Positions 7,791 through 16,671 of a stretch of DNA of 64,000 bases are shown one piece after another. Source of the stretch: Firmicutes bacterium HGW-Firmicutes-1 (lineage in GTDB: Bacteria; Bacillota; Clostridia; Lachnospirales; Vallitaleaceae). The first letter of the stretch is position 1. Each line of letters opens with the position of its first letter. The notes under the pieces were generated by a model. That model worked only from the letters and a program-made list of their open reading frames with translations, was not told the origin of the DNA and made no database searches. A program made the translations under genes and the position numbers. The DNA lies in the NCBI GenBank assembly GCA_002841625.1, contig PHAG01000010.1:122135-186134 (forward strand), read 5' to 3'.

Positions 7791-10307
7791 ATGAAGAAAA
7801 GTTTGGTAATGCTGTTAGTTCTTGTTTTCGCATTGAGTACAATAATTAGTACCTCAACGACAATGGCTTCGTCTGAATCATTTACATCAATTGAAAAAGA
7901 AGTAGAATACGCATTTATACCTGATGATTTAGAGCAGGATGGACAGAATCCAATTACTCGGGCTGAGTTTTGTAAAATCAGTGTCACTTTATATGACTAT
8001 TTGAAAAACAAATCATCCCAACAGGATATTGCATCTCTTGATACTCTTCTGGAAAATCCATTTTCTGACACAAGTGACACTTATGTAATAAAGGCATATA
8101 GTATGGGTATTATTTCATTGTCAGCAGATGGCAAATTCCGACCACAGGACCCACTTACGCTACAAGAAAAAGCCGTGATGCTTTATAACACATTGCTTAA
8201 GCTTGATCCGACACTCGATGCAGATATGGACCAACAGTTAGATTTAACTAACGCAGATCAAATTAGCCCTTGGGCGTTGAAAGCTATAAACTATTTAAAC
8301 ACTCATGATATTTTAGTTTCGAATAGTGATAATAATATAAATTCTATCGACACTATCAATAGAGAGGATTCACACGAAATAACAGCAAAATTAGTGGAAC
8401 ACAAACTAAAATTAGATGGCACATTGTCAAGCATTGAAGAAGAATTAAAGTATGACTTTATTCCGGATCAATTGGAGAAAAACACTTCTGAATACATAAC
8501 TCGTGAGCAATTTTGTGAAGTAATTATTACATTATATGAATATCTAAAACAAACATCAACAGATACGCCGCTAAATCAAACAGCAATATCAACAGTAAAC
8601 CCATTTTCTGATACCGATAACCCCTATGTCATTAAGGCATATGCATTAGGACTTATTTCTGGTGTGAATAATGACAAATTTAATCCAAAGGATAACATAA
8701 CTGTTCAAGAGAAAGCCGTAATGCTCTATAACACGCTACTACTACTAGATCCAAAAATTGCGTCTGATATTGGGCGAGAATTAAACTGTGCTGACCAAGA
8801 AGAAATCAGTCCATGGGCAATAGATGCAATCACATATTTGAATACACATAATATTCTCGTTATTGACGAGAACAATGAGCTTAATCCTTTAGATACTATT
8901 AGAACCAGCGAGTCCCATGAAATAACAGCAAAAGCAGTAGATTATCAACTAACCAATGAGAATTTGCTTACAAATTATCTGTTATTTGGTTATCATGTCA
9001 CTGCAAGTGGACCTATTAATGCTGGAGAAGTCAATAAGAGAGCCCCTATACTAGATCGAGTAAAACTAGACGCAACAAATTATGTTCAAAGCAGTCCACT
9101 ATATGCTTCTAATATTTTAGATACAGTTTCAAATAAAGCGTCTGAATTCTACAAAGAATTAAATGTTGATGCAAAAGTATCTTATAGCGGAATTCTGTAT
9201 AGTGGTAGTATCACCGCTGATTACGGAGTAAATAGTAAGATGAATGAAAAAGAAGTTTTAATTAAGCACGTTGAACTTCATCCTGTTTCGGAAAAAATAT
9301 TAGAATGTACAAATGAGCAAATTAAAGAGCTACTTTCTGAGGGCTTCAAAGCAGATCTAACAAAACTGACTCCAAAGGAAATATTTGATAAATATGGTAC
9401 CCATTTGATTACTCGATATTCATTAGGTGGCAGATTAGATTTGAATTACAAATTTACGAATGTAAATAATCGATCTGAATCGGACATATCGGTAGCAGCA
9501 AAAGCGTCCTATGCAGGTAGTAAAGGTACGGTTGATGTTCATACAAAAGAACTTGTCGATGAATTGGTTAGTAATTCTAAATTGGTATTCAGAGGGATTG
9601 GTGGGAATGGAATCACTGGAACTTCAGTAGACCAACTTAATAGTCAATATGCTGAATGGGTTAAAACTTTGGATGATAAACCAGACATATGCTATGTCAA
9701 TGATTTTAAAAATTCCATGGTTCCGATCTGGGAATTGGTAGATGATGCAAATATATCTCAAGCTTTAAAAGATGAGTTCGATAGCTATGTAGCAGGTGCT
9801 AATAGCATGATCAATGGGTATGATTTCGTTTATGTTCCTGCACCTCCGACAAAGCAGTATATTGTTGATATAATTGTTGTTACAGATGGAAACAATGCTA
9901 ATGCTCTTGCTAAAATCCCAACTGGCTATAAAACGGTTTGCCTCAACACCAAAATTGGTGGAGACAAGAATGTTGAACGCCTTGAAGCCAATTCAGGTGC
10001 CGGTGGAGATTTTATATATATTGCCTATTTGCTAGGTACAGATATAACAAAAGCCATAAGAGATATCAAGATTCTCGAGGGTGGTAAGTCAGGATATACA
10101 AAAATAAATATAGATTTAAACAGAAACGCTGGTGGAAAATATATCTATTTGAATTACAGTCGAACCATCGGTTCGCCACTTACTGCAATCAGTGGCTATT
10201 ACGGTGAGAAGTATTCCATGCCCGCTGGATGGAGCGCACCTTCATCTAACATGGACTTAAATAAAGGTGCAGGTGGAAAATATATTTACTTAATGCTCAA
10301 GCATTAA
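7791..10307 (+). CDS. Secreted SLH-like / MACPF / MABP pore-forming-type protein
   Basis: 838 aa with a Sec signal (cut near TTMA, about 26). Two 180-residue repeats (about 31-210 and 211-390) each carry SLH-like elements (ITRAEF; GKFRPQDPLTLQEKAVMLY), suggesting attachment to cell-wall polymer. Residues about 391-670 form a MACPF domain with the signature KYGTHLITRYSLGGRL at 534-549. Residues about 689-838 are a MABP-type beta-prism with three AGG-x-x-IY turns (738-743, 780-785, 828-833). MACPF proteins insert beta-hairpins to make membrane pores; MABP modules bind acidic lipids in eukaryotes. A toxin or competition role is inference. No immunity gene is evident. Ribosome site TGGAGGT. Confidence 0.85.
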   Translation: MKKSLVMLLVLVFALSTIISTSTTMASSESFTSIEKEVEYAFIPDDLEQDGQNPITRAEFCKISVTLYDYLKNKSSQQDIASLDTLLENPFSDTSDTYVIKAYSMGIISLSADGKFRPQDPLTLQEKAVMLYNTLLKLDPTLDADMDQQLDLTNADQISPWALKAINYLNTHDILVSNSDNNINSIDTINREDSHEITAKLVEHKLKLDGTLSSIEEELKYDFIPDQLEKNTSEYITREQFCEVIITLYEYLKQTSTDTPLNQTAISTVNPFSDTDNPYVIKAYALGLISGVNNDKFNPKDNITVQEKAVMLYNTLLLLDPKIASDIGRELNCADQEEISPWAIDAITYLNTHNILVIDENNELNPLDTIRTSESHEITAKAVDYQLTNENLLTNYLLFGYHVTASGPINAGEVNKRAPILDRVKLDATNYVQSSPLYASNILDTVSNKASEFYKELNVDAKVSYSGILYSGSITADYGVNSKMNEKEVLIKHVELHPVSEKILECTNEQIKELLSEGFKADLTKLTPKEIFDKYGTHLITRYSLGGRLDLNYKFTNVNNRSESDISVAAKASYAGSKGTVDVHTKELVDELVSNSKLVFRGIGGNGITGTSVDQLNSQYAEWVKTLDDKPDICYVNDFKNSMVPIWELVDDANISQALKDEFDSYVAGANSMINGYDFVYVPAPPTKQYIVDIIVVTDGNNANALAKIPTGYKTVCLNTKIGGDKNVERLEANSGAGGDFIYIAYLLGTDITKAIRDIKILEGGKSGYTKINIDLNRNAGGKYIYLNYSRTIGSPLTAISGYYGEKYSMPAGWSAPSSNMDLNKGAGGKYIYLMLKH

Positions 10308-10454
10308 ACAGATTTTCTTTTAACAGTAAATATTAGCAAAATAAAACAGGACGGATCAAGTGATACTTTAATAACGGATCAATTTACGAATGCTTTTTAT
10401 TTGTTTGGTTACTACATTTACTATGAAACCAGTAGGTTTATAAGACGTCGCAAA

Positions 10455-10551
10455 ACTCTTAATCAGGGTGCCCCCGGTTCGAACCCGGGGTGGCGTACTA
10501 CTGAAAACGACTTGCTTAATTACTTGAATGTGATTTGAGCAGGTTTTTTTT
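10455..10551 (+). repeat. Direct repeat copy 2: tRNA-Lys(CTT) 3' half plus terminator
   Basis: Nearly the same as the unit at 7311-7405: ACTCTTAATCAGGG, the same T-arm and GTGGCGTA, then a terminator (ACTTGCT with AGCAGGT, then eight T). The preceding bases CAAAA do not complete an anticodon stem, so this copy is a shorter tRNA relic. The two copies bound a 3.14 kb segment whose only gene of size is the MACPF protein. Confidence 0.8.
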
Positions 10552-10586
10552 GCATTTGCAATTAATAAAACATGGAGGTGTTTAAT

Positions 10587-11201
10587 ATGAGATTCAAGCA
10601 ACTTATTATTGGTGTTTTAATTGGTCTTATTACTTTTGGGAGTATAAGCTCCTTATCAAAAAGCGAGAATTTATCTATACCTATTACTTATGAGAACATC
10701 AAAATAACCATCGATGGAAAAGAATCAACATCTAATGTTGAGCCATTTATTTATAATGGTAGCACATTTGTTCCAGTTAGGTTTGTATCAGAAGCATTAG
10801 GTGCAAAAGTCGATTGGATTAAATCAACCAATACTGTCGAAATCGTAAATACCATTAGAAATGAAAATTTAAATTTGCTTAGTCAAATAGAAGTACTTAA
10901 AAATAATTTAGATACAGCTGAAATTAAATTGGATGAAGCCAAAGATGATATAGATTATTATAAAAATAAATATGATTCACTGCTTGAATCTTCTACACAA
11001 ACATATACTCCCCCTAAGTCCATTGAAACGACGGATTCCCTTGAAGATGATAAGGAAGTAATTGTATATATAACAAAAACAGGTGAAAAATATCACTCTT
11101 CAGGATGTAGGTATTTAAGTAGAAGTAAGATATCAATAAGTTTAAATAATGCAAAATCGCAAGGCTATGGTGCATGCAGTGTATGCAATCCTCCAAGATA
11201 G
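10587..11201 (+). CDS. Exported stalk-domain / coiled-coil protein with Cys-His C-terminal module
   Basis: 204 aa from ATG 10587, 7 bases after GGAGGT; the ATG at 10572 is part of that ribosome site. An N-terminal hydrophobic segment (QLIIGVLIGLITFG) is a signal or anchor. A copper-amine-oxidase-N-like stalk follows (about 40-90; VPVRFVSEALGAKVDWI). Next comes a coiled coil (about 95-135) and a C-terminal module KYHSSGCRYL plus GYGACSVCNPP. The H-x3-C and C-x2-C residues could hold zinc; this module is seen at the ends of varied secreted Firmicute proteins. Substrate unknown. Confidence 0.7.
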   Translation: MRFKQLIIGVLIGLITFGSISSLSKSENLSIPITYENIKITIDGKESTSNVEPFIYNGSTFVPVRFVSEALGAKVDWIKSTNTVEIVNTIRNENLNLLSQIEVLKNNLDTAEIKLDEAKDDIDYYKNKYDSLLESSTQTYTPPKSIETTDSLEDDKEVIVYITKTGEKYHSSGCRYLSRSKISISLNNAKSQGYGACSVCNPPR

Positions 11202-11216
11202 AGTATAAATAAACAA

Positions 11217-11250
11217 AAGCACTTAGTTCAATAAGTTGAATTAGGTGCTT
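11217..11250. terminator. Bidirectional terminator-like hairpin
   Basis: AAGCACTTAGTTCAA (11217-11231) pairs with TTGAATTAGGTGCTT (11236-11250), flanked by A- and T-containing runs. It lies between the converging 10587 gene and the integrase fragment. Confidence 0.75.
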
Positions 11251-11257
11251 AAATGTT

Positions 11258-11518
11258 CTAGAAATATATTTCGGTTGTTTTAACTTCTGAATGACCCATT
11301 AATTTCGATAAATGATAAATATCTCCTTTTTGACTGATTAGAAAATTAGTTGCATAGGTATGCCGACATAAATGTGCGTGCACTCTTGGAACATACCTTT
11401 TTAACTCTTGGAACATCATCTTGATACAATTCTTTCCAAGTGGCTCATTATTCCTATCTAAAAATAAATATTTCTCTTTTGCATTTGTTGGTGTTCTTCT
11501 TTTGATATATTTAATCAT
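11258..11518 (-). pseudogene. Tyrosine recombinase (integrase), C-terminal fragment
   Basis: 86 codons covering only the last part of a phage-type tyrosine integrase catalytic domain. HLCRH gives the H-x-x-R motif, LMGHSEVKTTEIYF gives the later His and the nucleophilic Tyr, and a stop follows at once. The N-terminal and core-binding domains and the first catalytic Arg are missing, so it cannot be active. Such integrases commonly use tRNA 3' ends, and the tRNA-Lys relics at 7311 and 10455 are close by. It is probably the leftover of the enzyme that built this locus. Confidence 0.8.
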
Positions 11519-11712
11519 ATGTTGGTGTGCATTACTTCCAAAGGGAAAATGCGTCAGGTTGCCTCATGCAGGCTAACATATGCTAACCTATTGTCAAGAG
11601 GATTTTTCAAAGTGTACTCTGTAACTCCTAATAAATATAATTAATATTTTAACATACATTGACTTTAACAATATTAAGGTCTATATTTAATATTATTAAA
11701 GGAGGCGATAAC

Positions 11713-12012
11713 ATGGCTATTGAAATTGTACCGAATTGGATGACTAATTTAGAGGAGGAGGATATTTCCTTTATTAAAAGTTTTATTATGTCATCAGGTT
11801 CGTTAAAAGAAATTGCAAAACAATATGAGGTGACTTACCCTACAGTAAGATTACGCTTAGATAGGTTAATACAAAAAATACAAATTAGCGAACAAGCTGA
11901 AAAGGAACCATATATTGCTTTGGTAAAACGATTAGCAGTGAATGATAAGCTGGATTTTGATACAGCTAAAATTCTGATATCTGAATATAAAAAAATAAAA
12001 GGAGTGAATTAA
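11713..12012 (+). CDS. DUF2089-family HTH protein
   Basis: 99 aa from ATG 11713, with GGAGG about 8 bases upstream. NWMTNLEEEDISFIKSFI, SSGSLKEIAKQYEVTYPTVR and LDRLIQKI match the helix-turn-helix core of DUF2089 proteins, here without a zinc-ribbon N-terminus. Such proteins are small putative transcription regulators usually encoded just before a membrane protein, as here (1-bp gap to the next gene). Its target is unknown; autoregulation of this small operon is likely but not shown. Confidence 0.75.
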   Translation: MAIEIVPNWMTNLEEEDISFIKSFIMSSGSLKEIAKQYEVTYPTVRLRLDRLIQKIQISEQAEKEPYIALVKRLAVNDKLDFDTAKILISEYKKIKGVN

Positions 12013-12013
12013 C

Positions 12014-12424
12014 ATGAAAATAGTAATAACCTTGGTTTTGTTTTTGGCTTTAATAATAGGGTCGGTGGTATTACAAATATTTTTATCTAAAAGAGAAAAT
12101 AGATGGGTAGGATTAATTTTGCCAATTATATGTTTAATAATAGCAACAGTAACTGCATTAGGATTCGGAACTTTTTCTACTGTCATTCGTACATCTACGA
12201 TTAAATCTATGGATGAAAACGTAAATATAATTGCAAATGAAATACAAGTTGTTGACGAAGTTGCTGATATTGATGTAAATTTCCTGCCCGTTATAGTTAG
12301 CGTTATAACCTTGTTTTTGCTCTGTAATATTCCTACAATCATATTAATAGCAATTTATTTTGGGTGCAGAGAAAAGAAAAAAACGGATAATGCTTTGAAT
12401 AAGATGAAAATACAAGATTTGTAA
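12014..12424 (+). CDS. Small membrane protein in DUF2089 operon
   Basis: 136 aa with three hydrophobic helices (about 3-23, 34-56 and 94-118) and an acidic loop between the second and third. The tail is basic (CREKKKTDNALNK). It begins 1 bp after the regulator stop, within its AAAGGAG ribosome site, so the two are co-transcribed. No known family motif. Operon neighbours of this type are often the target of the HTH protein. Confidence 0.65.
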   Translation: MKIVITLVLFLALIIGSVVLQIFLSKRENRWVGLILPIICLIIATVTALGFGTFSTVIRTSTIKSMDENVNIIANEIQVVDEVADIDVNFLPVIVSVITLFLLCNIPTIILIAIYFGCREKKKTDNALNKMKIQDL

Positions 12425-12459
12425 CCAGCTCGGCAGTAGTGCCCCTTAGGAGGAAAATT

Positions 12460-13014
12460 ATGAATAGAATATCATCTCTAATGCTTGCCTGCATTATTCT
12501 GCTTACTAATATTACAGGGTGCGGAAATATTGCTAAGACAAAAAAACTAGAAGGAAATAATAGTTGGTTAGAGCCAAACTTTCCTTATTCTGTTGGAAAA
12601 TCATTATCGTTTGCTATAAAAAATAAAGACATTGAAGATAAATATGGTTTGCCACAAAAAACTGAGCAAAAAGGTGAATACATCTATCAGTTGTGGGACA
12701 TGAAAGATGAAAGTAAGATAGTTGCAATATTTGATAAAGGATACATTTTTCAATTTATTTGGCAATATAAAGGTATTCTTTCTATACAATCTTTTGAAGA
12801 TTTAATAGAAAACGAAAGTAACTATAATGATGTATTATTAATTGACCCTTATGCTTACTTTTTTTCATTTGAGGATATTTCTTTTAGCGAGCATAGAGTA
12901 GCTGGTGGTAAAATAATTCATATTGACTATGAAAAGAAAAAGAATGACTTGATTGTAAAAAGCATTAAAAATGAGGATGATTCATATGATTTTTATTCTT
13001 TAATAGAAAACTAA
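12460..13014 (+). CDS. Lipoprotein of unknown function
   Basis: 184 aa from ATG 12460, placed 6 bases after AGGAGG; a GTG at 12439 lies before that site and is rejected. The signal MNRISSLMLACIILLTNITG ends in a lipobox with Cys21. The mature part is mixed alpha/beta with several aromatic pairs (YIYQLWDM, FQFIWQYKG), weakly like small SmpA/BamE-type lipoproteins, but this is not secure. It follows the DUF2089 pair by 35 bp and may be the third gene of that operon. Confidence 0.65.
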   Translation: MNRISSLMLACIILLTNITGCGNIAKTKKLEGNNSWLEPNFPYSVGKSLSFAIKNKDIEDKYGLPQKTEQKGEYIYQLWDMKDESKIVAIFDKGYIFQFIWQYKGILSIQSFEDLIENESNYNDVLLIDPYAYFFSFEDISFSEHRVAGGKIIHIDYEKKKNDLIVKSIKNEDDSYDFYSLIEN

Positions 13015-13216
13015 TTTGCATATTAAGGTCTCTTTTTGGCAGACTTTCTTTTGAACCATTCAAATGGCCCAAGTTGCTTCTATATTTAAAGTGACTACGC
13101 CTAATATGAATTATCCGAACTTATTGTTTATAGACTTAATGCGCTACATAGAATAGAATAAAAGTTTGTATGGAAGGGATTAATTAACATATAAAATACG
13201 TTTTAATATTTTGTTC

Positions 13217-13245
13217 TTGTAAAATAAACACATTTATTGTATAAT
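13217..13245 (+). promoter_or_regulatory. Promoter of response-regulator leader 2
   Basis: TTGTAA at 13217-13222 and TATAAT at 13240-13245 with a 17-bp spacer, matching the promoter at 3384-3412. Confidence 0.85.
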
Positions 13246-13251
13246 CGTGCA

Positions 13252-13430
13252 ATAGATATATAGAGATTTTTGAGGGTGAGAAAATAAAACCATATACAGA
13301 TAAAAAGAAGCATCATTTTGTATGATGCTCATATTTGGCATATAAAATAGCCCTCAATTAAGTTGTTGATTTATTTAGTTTTTAATGAAACTAATGATTC
13401 AATGGTATTTAATCTGAGGACTTTTTATTT
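13252..13430 (+). promoter_or_regulatory. Leader RNA 2: terminator/antiterminator attenuator
   Basis: TTGAGGG (13270-13276) can pair with CCCTCAA (13351-13357), enclosing GCATCAT-TTTGT-ATGATGC (13310-13328). The distance between the two arms is 81 bases, the same as in copy 1. Alternatively CCTCA and ATTAA (13352-13361) pair with TTAAT (13409-13413) and TGAGG (13415-13419) with one bulged C, followed by CTTTTTATTT. The 3' arm differs from copy 1 (TGAGG here, GGGGG there) yet still pairs, which argues that the structure is selected. An inner hairpin TAGTTT/AAACTA sits at 13376-13393. Confidence 0.75.
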
Positions 13431-13450
13431 GAGGGAAAGGAGTGAAAACG

Positions 13451-14155
13451 GTGAAAATATTGATTGTTGAAGATGAGGTAAATATTCGCAATGGTTTAGT
13501 TAAGATAGTAAAGAATATTAATGAGAATCTAGATGTTTATGAGACTGGAGCTGCAGGTGAAGGATTAATAATTGCTGAAACAGAAGCAATAGATGCTTTT
13601 TTTCTAGACATCCAGTTAAAAGATGATTACACCGGACTTTGGCTAGCTGAACAAATTAGAGAATTAGAAAGGTATAAATTTACACCCATTATATTTATTA
13701 CAGGAGTTCATTGTAGAGAACTTGAAGCATTTAGAAGCATTCAATGTTACAAGTACATATTAAAACCATTTACTGAAATTGAAGTTGCTCGGATATTTCG
13801 AGATGTTATAACTCATGGAATAGTCGAAAGAAAAACACCTGATATTATTAAGATTAAAGAAAAAGGATTTACCTATGTTATGAATCAAGATGATTTAATC
13901 TACGTTGAGTCTAGAAAAAGAAAATTATTTATTTCAACAATTTATGAAGAAACAGATATTACATCTTATTCACTGATTAGATTATCACAAAATTTATCAG
14001 AGAAGTTTATACAATGCCATAAGTGCTTTATTGTAAATCGGTCTTATATTAGAAAAATTGATCGAATAAATGACGCTATTTATGTCCATAAAAAGGAAGA
14101 ACCCATACCAATTGGCAGAAAATACAAAGAAAGAATAAGGGATTTGGCAAAATAA
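13451..14155 (+). CDS. LytTR-family response regulator (intact copy)
   Basis: 234 aa from GTG 13451, 8 bases after AAGGAG; a GTG at 13442 overlaps that site. The receiver domain has EDE near residue 8, phospho-acceptor Asp53 (FFLDIQL) and Lys near 109 (YILKPF). The LytTR domain (about 130-234) has the typical ends FTYVMNQDDLIYVES and CHKCFIVNRSYIRKID, PIGRKYKE. Such regulators bind paired direct repeats in promoters. No sensor kinase lies nearby, so it is an orphan. It is paralogous to the broken gene at 3618, including promoter and leader. Expression is probably controlled by leader attenuation. Confidence 0.9.
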   Translation: MKILIVEDEVNIRNGLVKIVKNINENLDVYETGAAGEGLIIAETEAIDAFFLDIQLKDDYTGLWLAEQIRELERYKFTPIIFITGVHCRELEAFRSIQCYKYILKPFTEIEVARIFRDVITHGIVERKTPDIIKIKEKGFTYVMNQDDLIYVESRKRKLFISTIYEETDITSYSLIRLSQNLSEKFIQCHKCFIVNRSYIRKIDRINDAIYVHKKEEPIPIGRKYKERIRDLAK

Positions 14156-14491
14156 ATATTTTTTTACAAGTAAGCATGTTTAAACGACACCTATAGTTGT
14201 AACAAACGATAAATTAGCATAAATAATGTCGTTGGTAGGGCTATAGGTGTTGTTTGCACAAAACGGGTTGTTTTTTGTGGGGTTATATATATAATAAGAT
14301 TAAACTCTTATGGACAAAACTTAGATCTGTTTTGAACAAGTACATTGAGTAGATAGGTTAGTTCAATATAATAAATAATAGTTTCATGCTTGATTAATAA
14401 ACGGGAAGTAACTTAATGTTGTTTCCCAAGTAATTATTACCCTTGTAGTATAAAATAAAAAAATTCAGATTGTATTGGTTGGAGGAGAAAA
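14156..14491. other. Non-coding stretch between response regulator and 14492 lipoprotein
   Basis: No gene seen. Apart from the inverted repeat at 14182-14255 and the ribosome site TTGGAGGAG before 14492, nothing is recognisable. Confidence 0.5.
14182..14255 (+). repeat. Long inverted repeat after the response regulator
   Basis: AAACGACACCTATAG (14182-14196) and CTATAGGTGTTGTTT (14241-14255) are complementary at 14 of 15 positions around a 44-base AT-rich loop. There is no T run directly after, so it is not a clear terminator. A weaker related pair follows the other regulator copy near 4371. It could be a structured 3' UTR, a small RNA or a protein site; no promoter before it is obvious. Confidence 0.6.
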
Positions 14492-15199
14492 ATGAAAAGA
14501 AAATTTATGTTTTTTTTAATTTTTTTAAGCATATTGGTATTTGCTGGTTGCAACAAAGATAAGAGTTATAATAATCAAATAAGTAGTCTTCAGATAGAGA
14601 CTGCAAAATTAAAAGAAGAGATTAAAGAAAAAGAGAGAGTAATTGCTGAATACAGCCTTGAATTTGGAGAATTAAATAAACCTATTGAAACACAAGATGG
14701 AACTCAATTATATGAGCAGGCAATGATTAAAGAAGAGTTGCATAGAAGTAGGGATGAAATAAGGTTATATAATGAAGAACTCATTCGAATAGGCTCAGAA
14801 TATGATATTGCCATTGATAGGAAGGTTCTTAATATGGTGCAACCTGAAACGGTTAAGGTTGGCGATAGAATAGCAGGTTTAGTTGTTGCTTTTTCATCTA
14901 GTGATGATTATGGTGTCGAGTATGACATAAAATTTGATGGTGATCTTTCAGTTGAATTAGTAATAAAATATAATCCAATGTTTGATCAGTTTTTTGGTAC
15001 TACGAATGAACTTGATAGTATCCCTTATGTTAAAGATATAGACTCCGAATCTACTACATTTTTAATAAATGATCCTAATAATATCTTAAAAAATGTTAAG
15101 GATGGAGATACAATTATTGCTAAATTTAAAGAATATGAAATTAGAAGAATGAATGGAAAACCTCTTCCTGATGCGGCAACAATTATAGCAATTGAATAA
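14492..15199 (+). CDS. Coiled-coil lipoprotein of unknown function
   Basis: 235 aa. The signal FLIFLSILVFAGC gives a clear lipobox with Cys20. Residues about 25-110 are a charged coiled coil (KLKEEIKEKERVIAEYSLEF), then an all-beta C-terminal domain (GDRIAGLVVAFSSSDDYG, GDTIIAKFKEYEIRRMNG). I do not recognise the beta domain. It would sit on the outer face of the membrane and reach into the wall. It stands alone, 292 bp before the next gene. Confidence 0.7.
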   Translation: MKRKFMFFLIFLSILVFAGCNKDKSYNNQISSLQIETAKLKEEIKEKERVIAEYSLEFGELNKPIETQDGTQLYEQAMIKEELHRSRDEIRLYNEELIRIGSEYDIAIDRKVLNMVQPETVKVGDRIAGLVVAFSSSDDYGVEYDIKFDGDLSVELVIKYNPMFDQFFGTTNELDSIPYVKDIDSESTTFLINDPNNILKNVKDGDTIIAKFKEYEIRRMNGKPLPDAATIIAIE

Positions 15200-15490
15200 C
15201 AACAAATAGAGCTTTCAATAATTGGAATATCAGTATAATCTATTTAATGTTTATTATTCTTTAAAAATATTTAGTTACTAATACGATTGAGAAATAATTA
15301 ATTCATACTATTTATAGAAGAACTGTTTTAATTACTTAGATATTTTCATTGATGGCGCGCGTCAATGGTAAAATAAAAAAAGCTAATTAAGGAGACGTGA
15401 TAAGTAAAATCAGTAGTTTAATATATAGGGAATAATAGCTTTGATTTGGTAAGTATTAATTTAATCTTTTAAGAAAGGTGAAGGTGATTT

Positions 15491-16657
15491 ATGAAAAAAT
15501 TAAAATGTATTGTTTTCATCATGATTGGCATAGTAATTTTAAGTTCTTCTATATTTGCGACCAAAGTATCTGAATGGAAAAAACATTCGGATAAAAAGTT
15601 TTTTGATTATCATAATAATTCTGTTTTAGTTGAGATAAAAGACGGCAATAAACAATATTATACTTACGGAGATGATGGTGCCTTAATTAATGTTGACGCA
15701 GCTATCATCAAATCTAATTATAAAGATAAAGATTATAATTTTACAGTACTTAACGATGAGAAGGGATTAATTGGCATAGAAACATCAGATGATAGTAAGT
15801 ATACTAAAACTAATAAAAAACTAAATAGATTCCTTTTGGTTGATAATGTTACTAATGAAATATTCGAAATTAATCCAAAGTCTTTAGAAGTTACATCTTT
15901 AATTGAGCCATCAATTAATGGAGTAGAGAAAACAGATTTTGATAATAGTATTGAAGATAAAAAGAATATTGCTTTATATTGGGCAATTAATCCATTAATC
16001 AATGAAGAAGGTAATTATATGATCTACTGGTCCAATAAATACCTCGATAAAGGAAAAGCAAAGATTAGACCTGGTATTTGGCTATACTCCTTTGAAAACA
16101 ATAAAGAAGAAAGAATTGATACATCTGTTAGCGATGAAGAAGGAATTGGACCTAATTCATTTTATTGGCTAGATAATAAAACATTAGTATATGACACTGT
16201 TACAATTAATGGGGATATTGAATACTATATATATTCTATTAGTGATAATAGTTGTAAACTACTTAGGACTTTTCCTTCATCGGTAAATGTATACTATGAG
16301 AATGGATTCTTAGTGTATAATGATGGATCAAATGGTATTACATTAAATTACTATAATATAAAAAATGACACTGAATCAAGCTACCTCTTTGAAAAGCAAG
16401 TTAACTCGATTAACCCAAGCTTAATAAAAGTATCTGATGTTGGAAAACTTGCATATCCTGTAGATGGTAATAGTATATTAATAATTGATACTACGACTGG
16501 TTCAACAATAGAAATAGAGGCTCCTATTAAAGCAGAGTTAATAAAAGTTAATCAATGGATTGACAATAATAAAATTTCTATTTACTTAATGACAGATGTA
16601 TATGATCAATCTTCAGGTAGCACATATGTTATTAATGTAGAAGAAACTACTAATTAA
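15491..16657 (+). CDS. Secreted beta-propeller-like protein
   Basis: 388 aa with a Sec signal (IVFIMIGIVILSSSIFA). The mature protein has repeated short beta segments with aromatic-rich blades (PGIWLYSFENNKEERID, GIGPNSFYWLDNKTLVYD, IEYYIYSISDNSCKLLR), like TolB/WD40-like propellers used for binding. No catalytic motif is seen. The M23 peptidase gene starts 14 bp later, so the two form an operon. It may help localise or regulate the peptidase, which is inference. Confidence 0.65.
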   Translation: MKKLKCIVFIMIGIVILSSSIFATKVSEWKKHSDKKFFDYHNNSVLVEIKDGNKQYYTYGDDGALINVDAAIIKSNYKDKDYNFTVLNDEKGLIGIETSDDSKYTKTNKKLNRFLLVDNVTNEIFEINPKSLEVTSLIEPSINGVEKTDFDNSIEDKKNIALYWAINPLINEEGNYMIYWSNKYLDKGKAKIRPGIWLYSFENNKEERIDTSVSDEEGIGPNSFYWLDNKTLVYDTVTINGDIEYYIYSISDNSCKLLRTFPSSVNVYYENGFLVYNDGSNGITLNYYNIKNDTESSYLFEKQVNSINPSLIKVSDVGKLAYPVDGNSILIIDTTTGSTIEIEAPIKAELIKVNQWIDNNKISIYLMTDVYDQSSGSTYVINVEETTN

Positions 16658-16671
16658 GGGAGGGGGAGACT

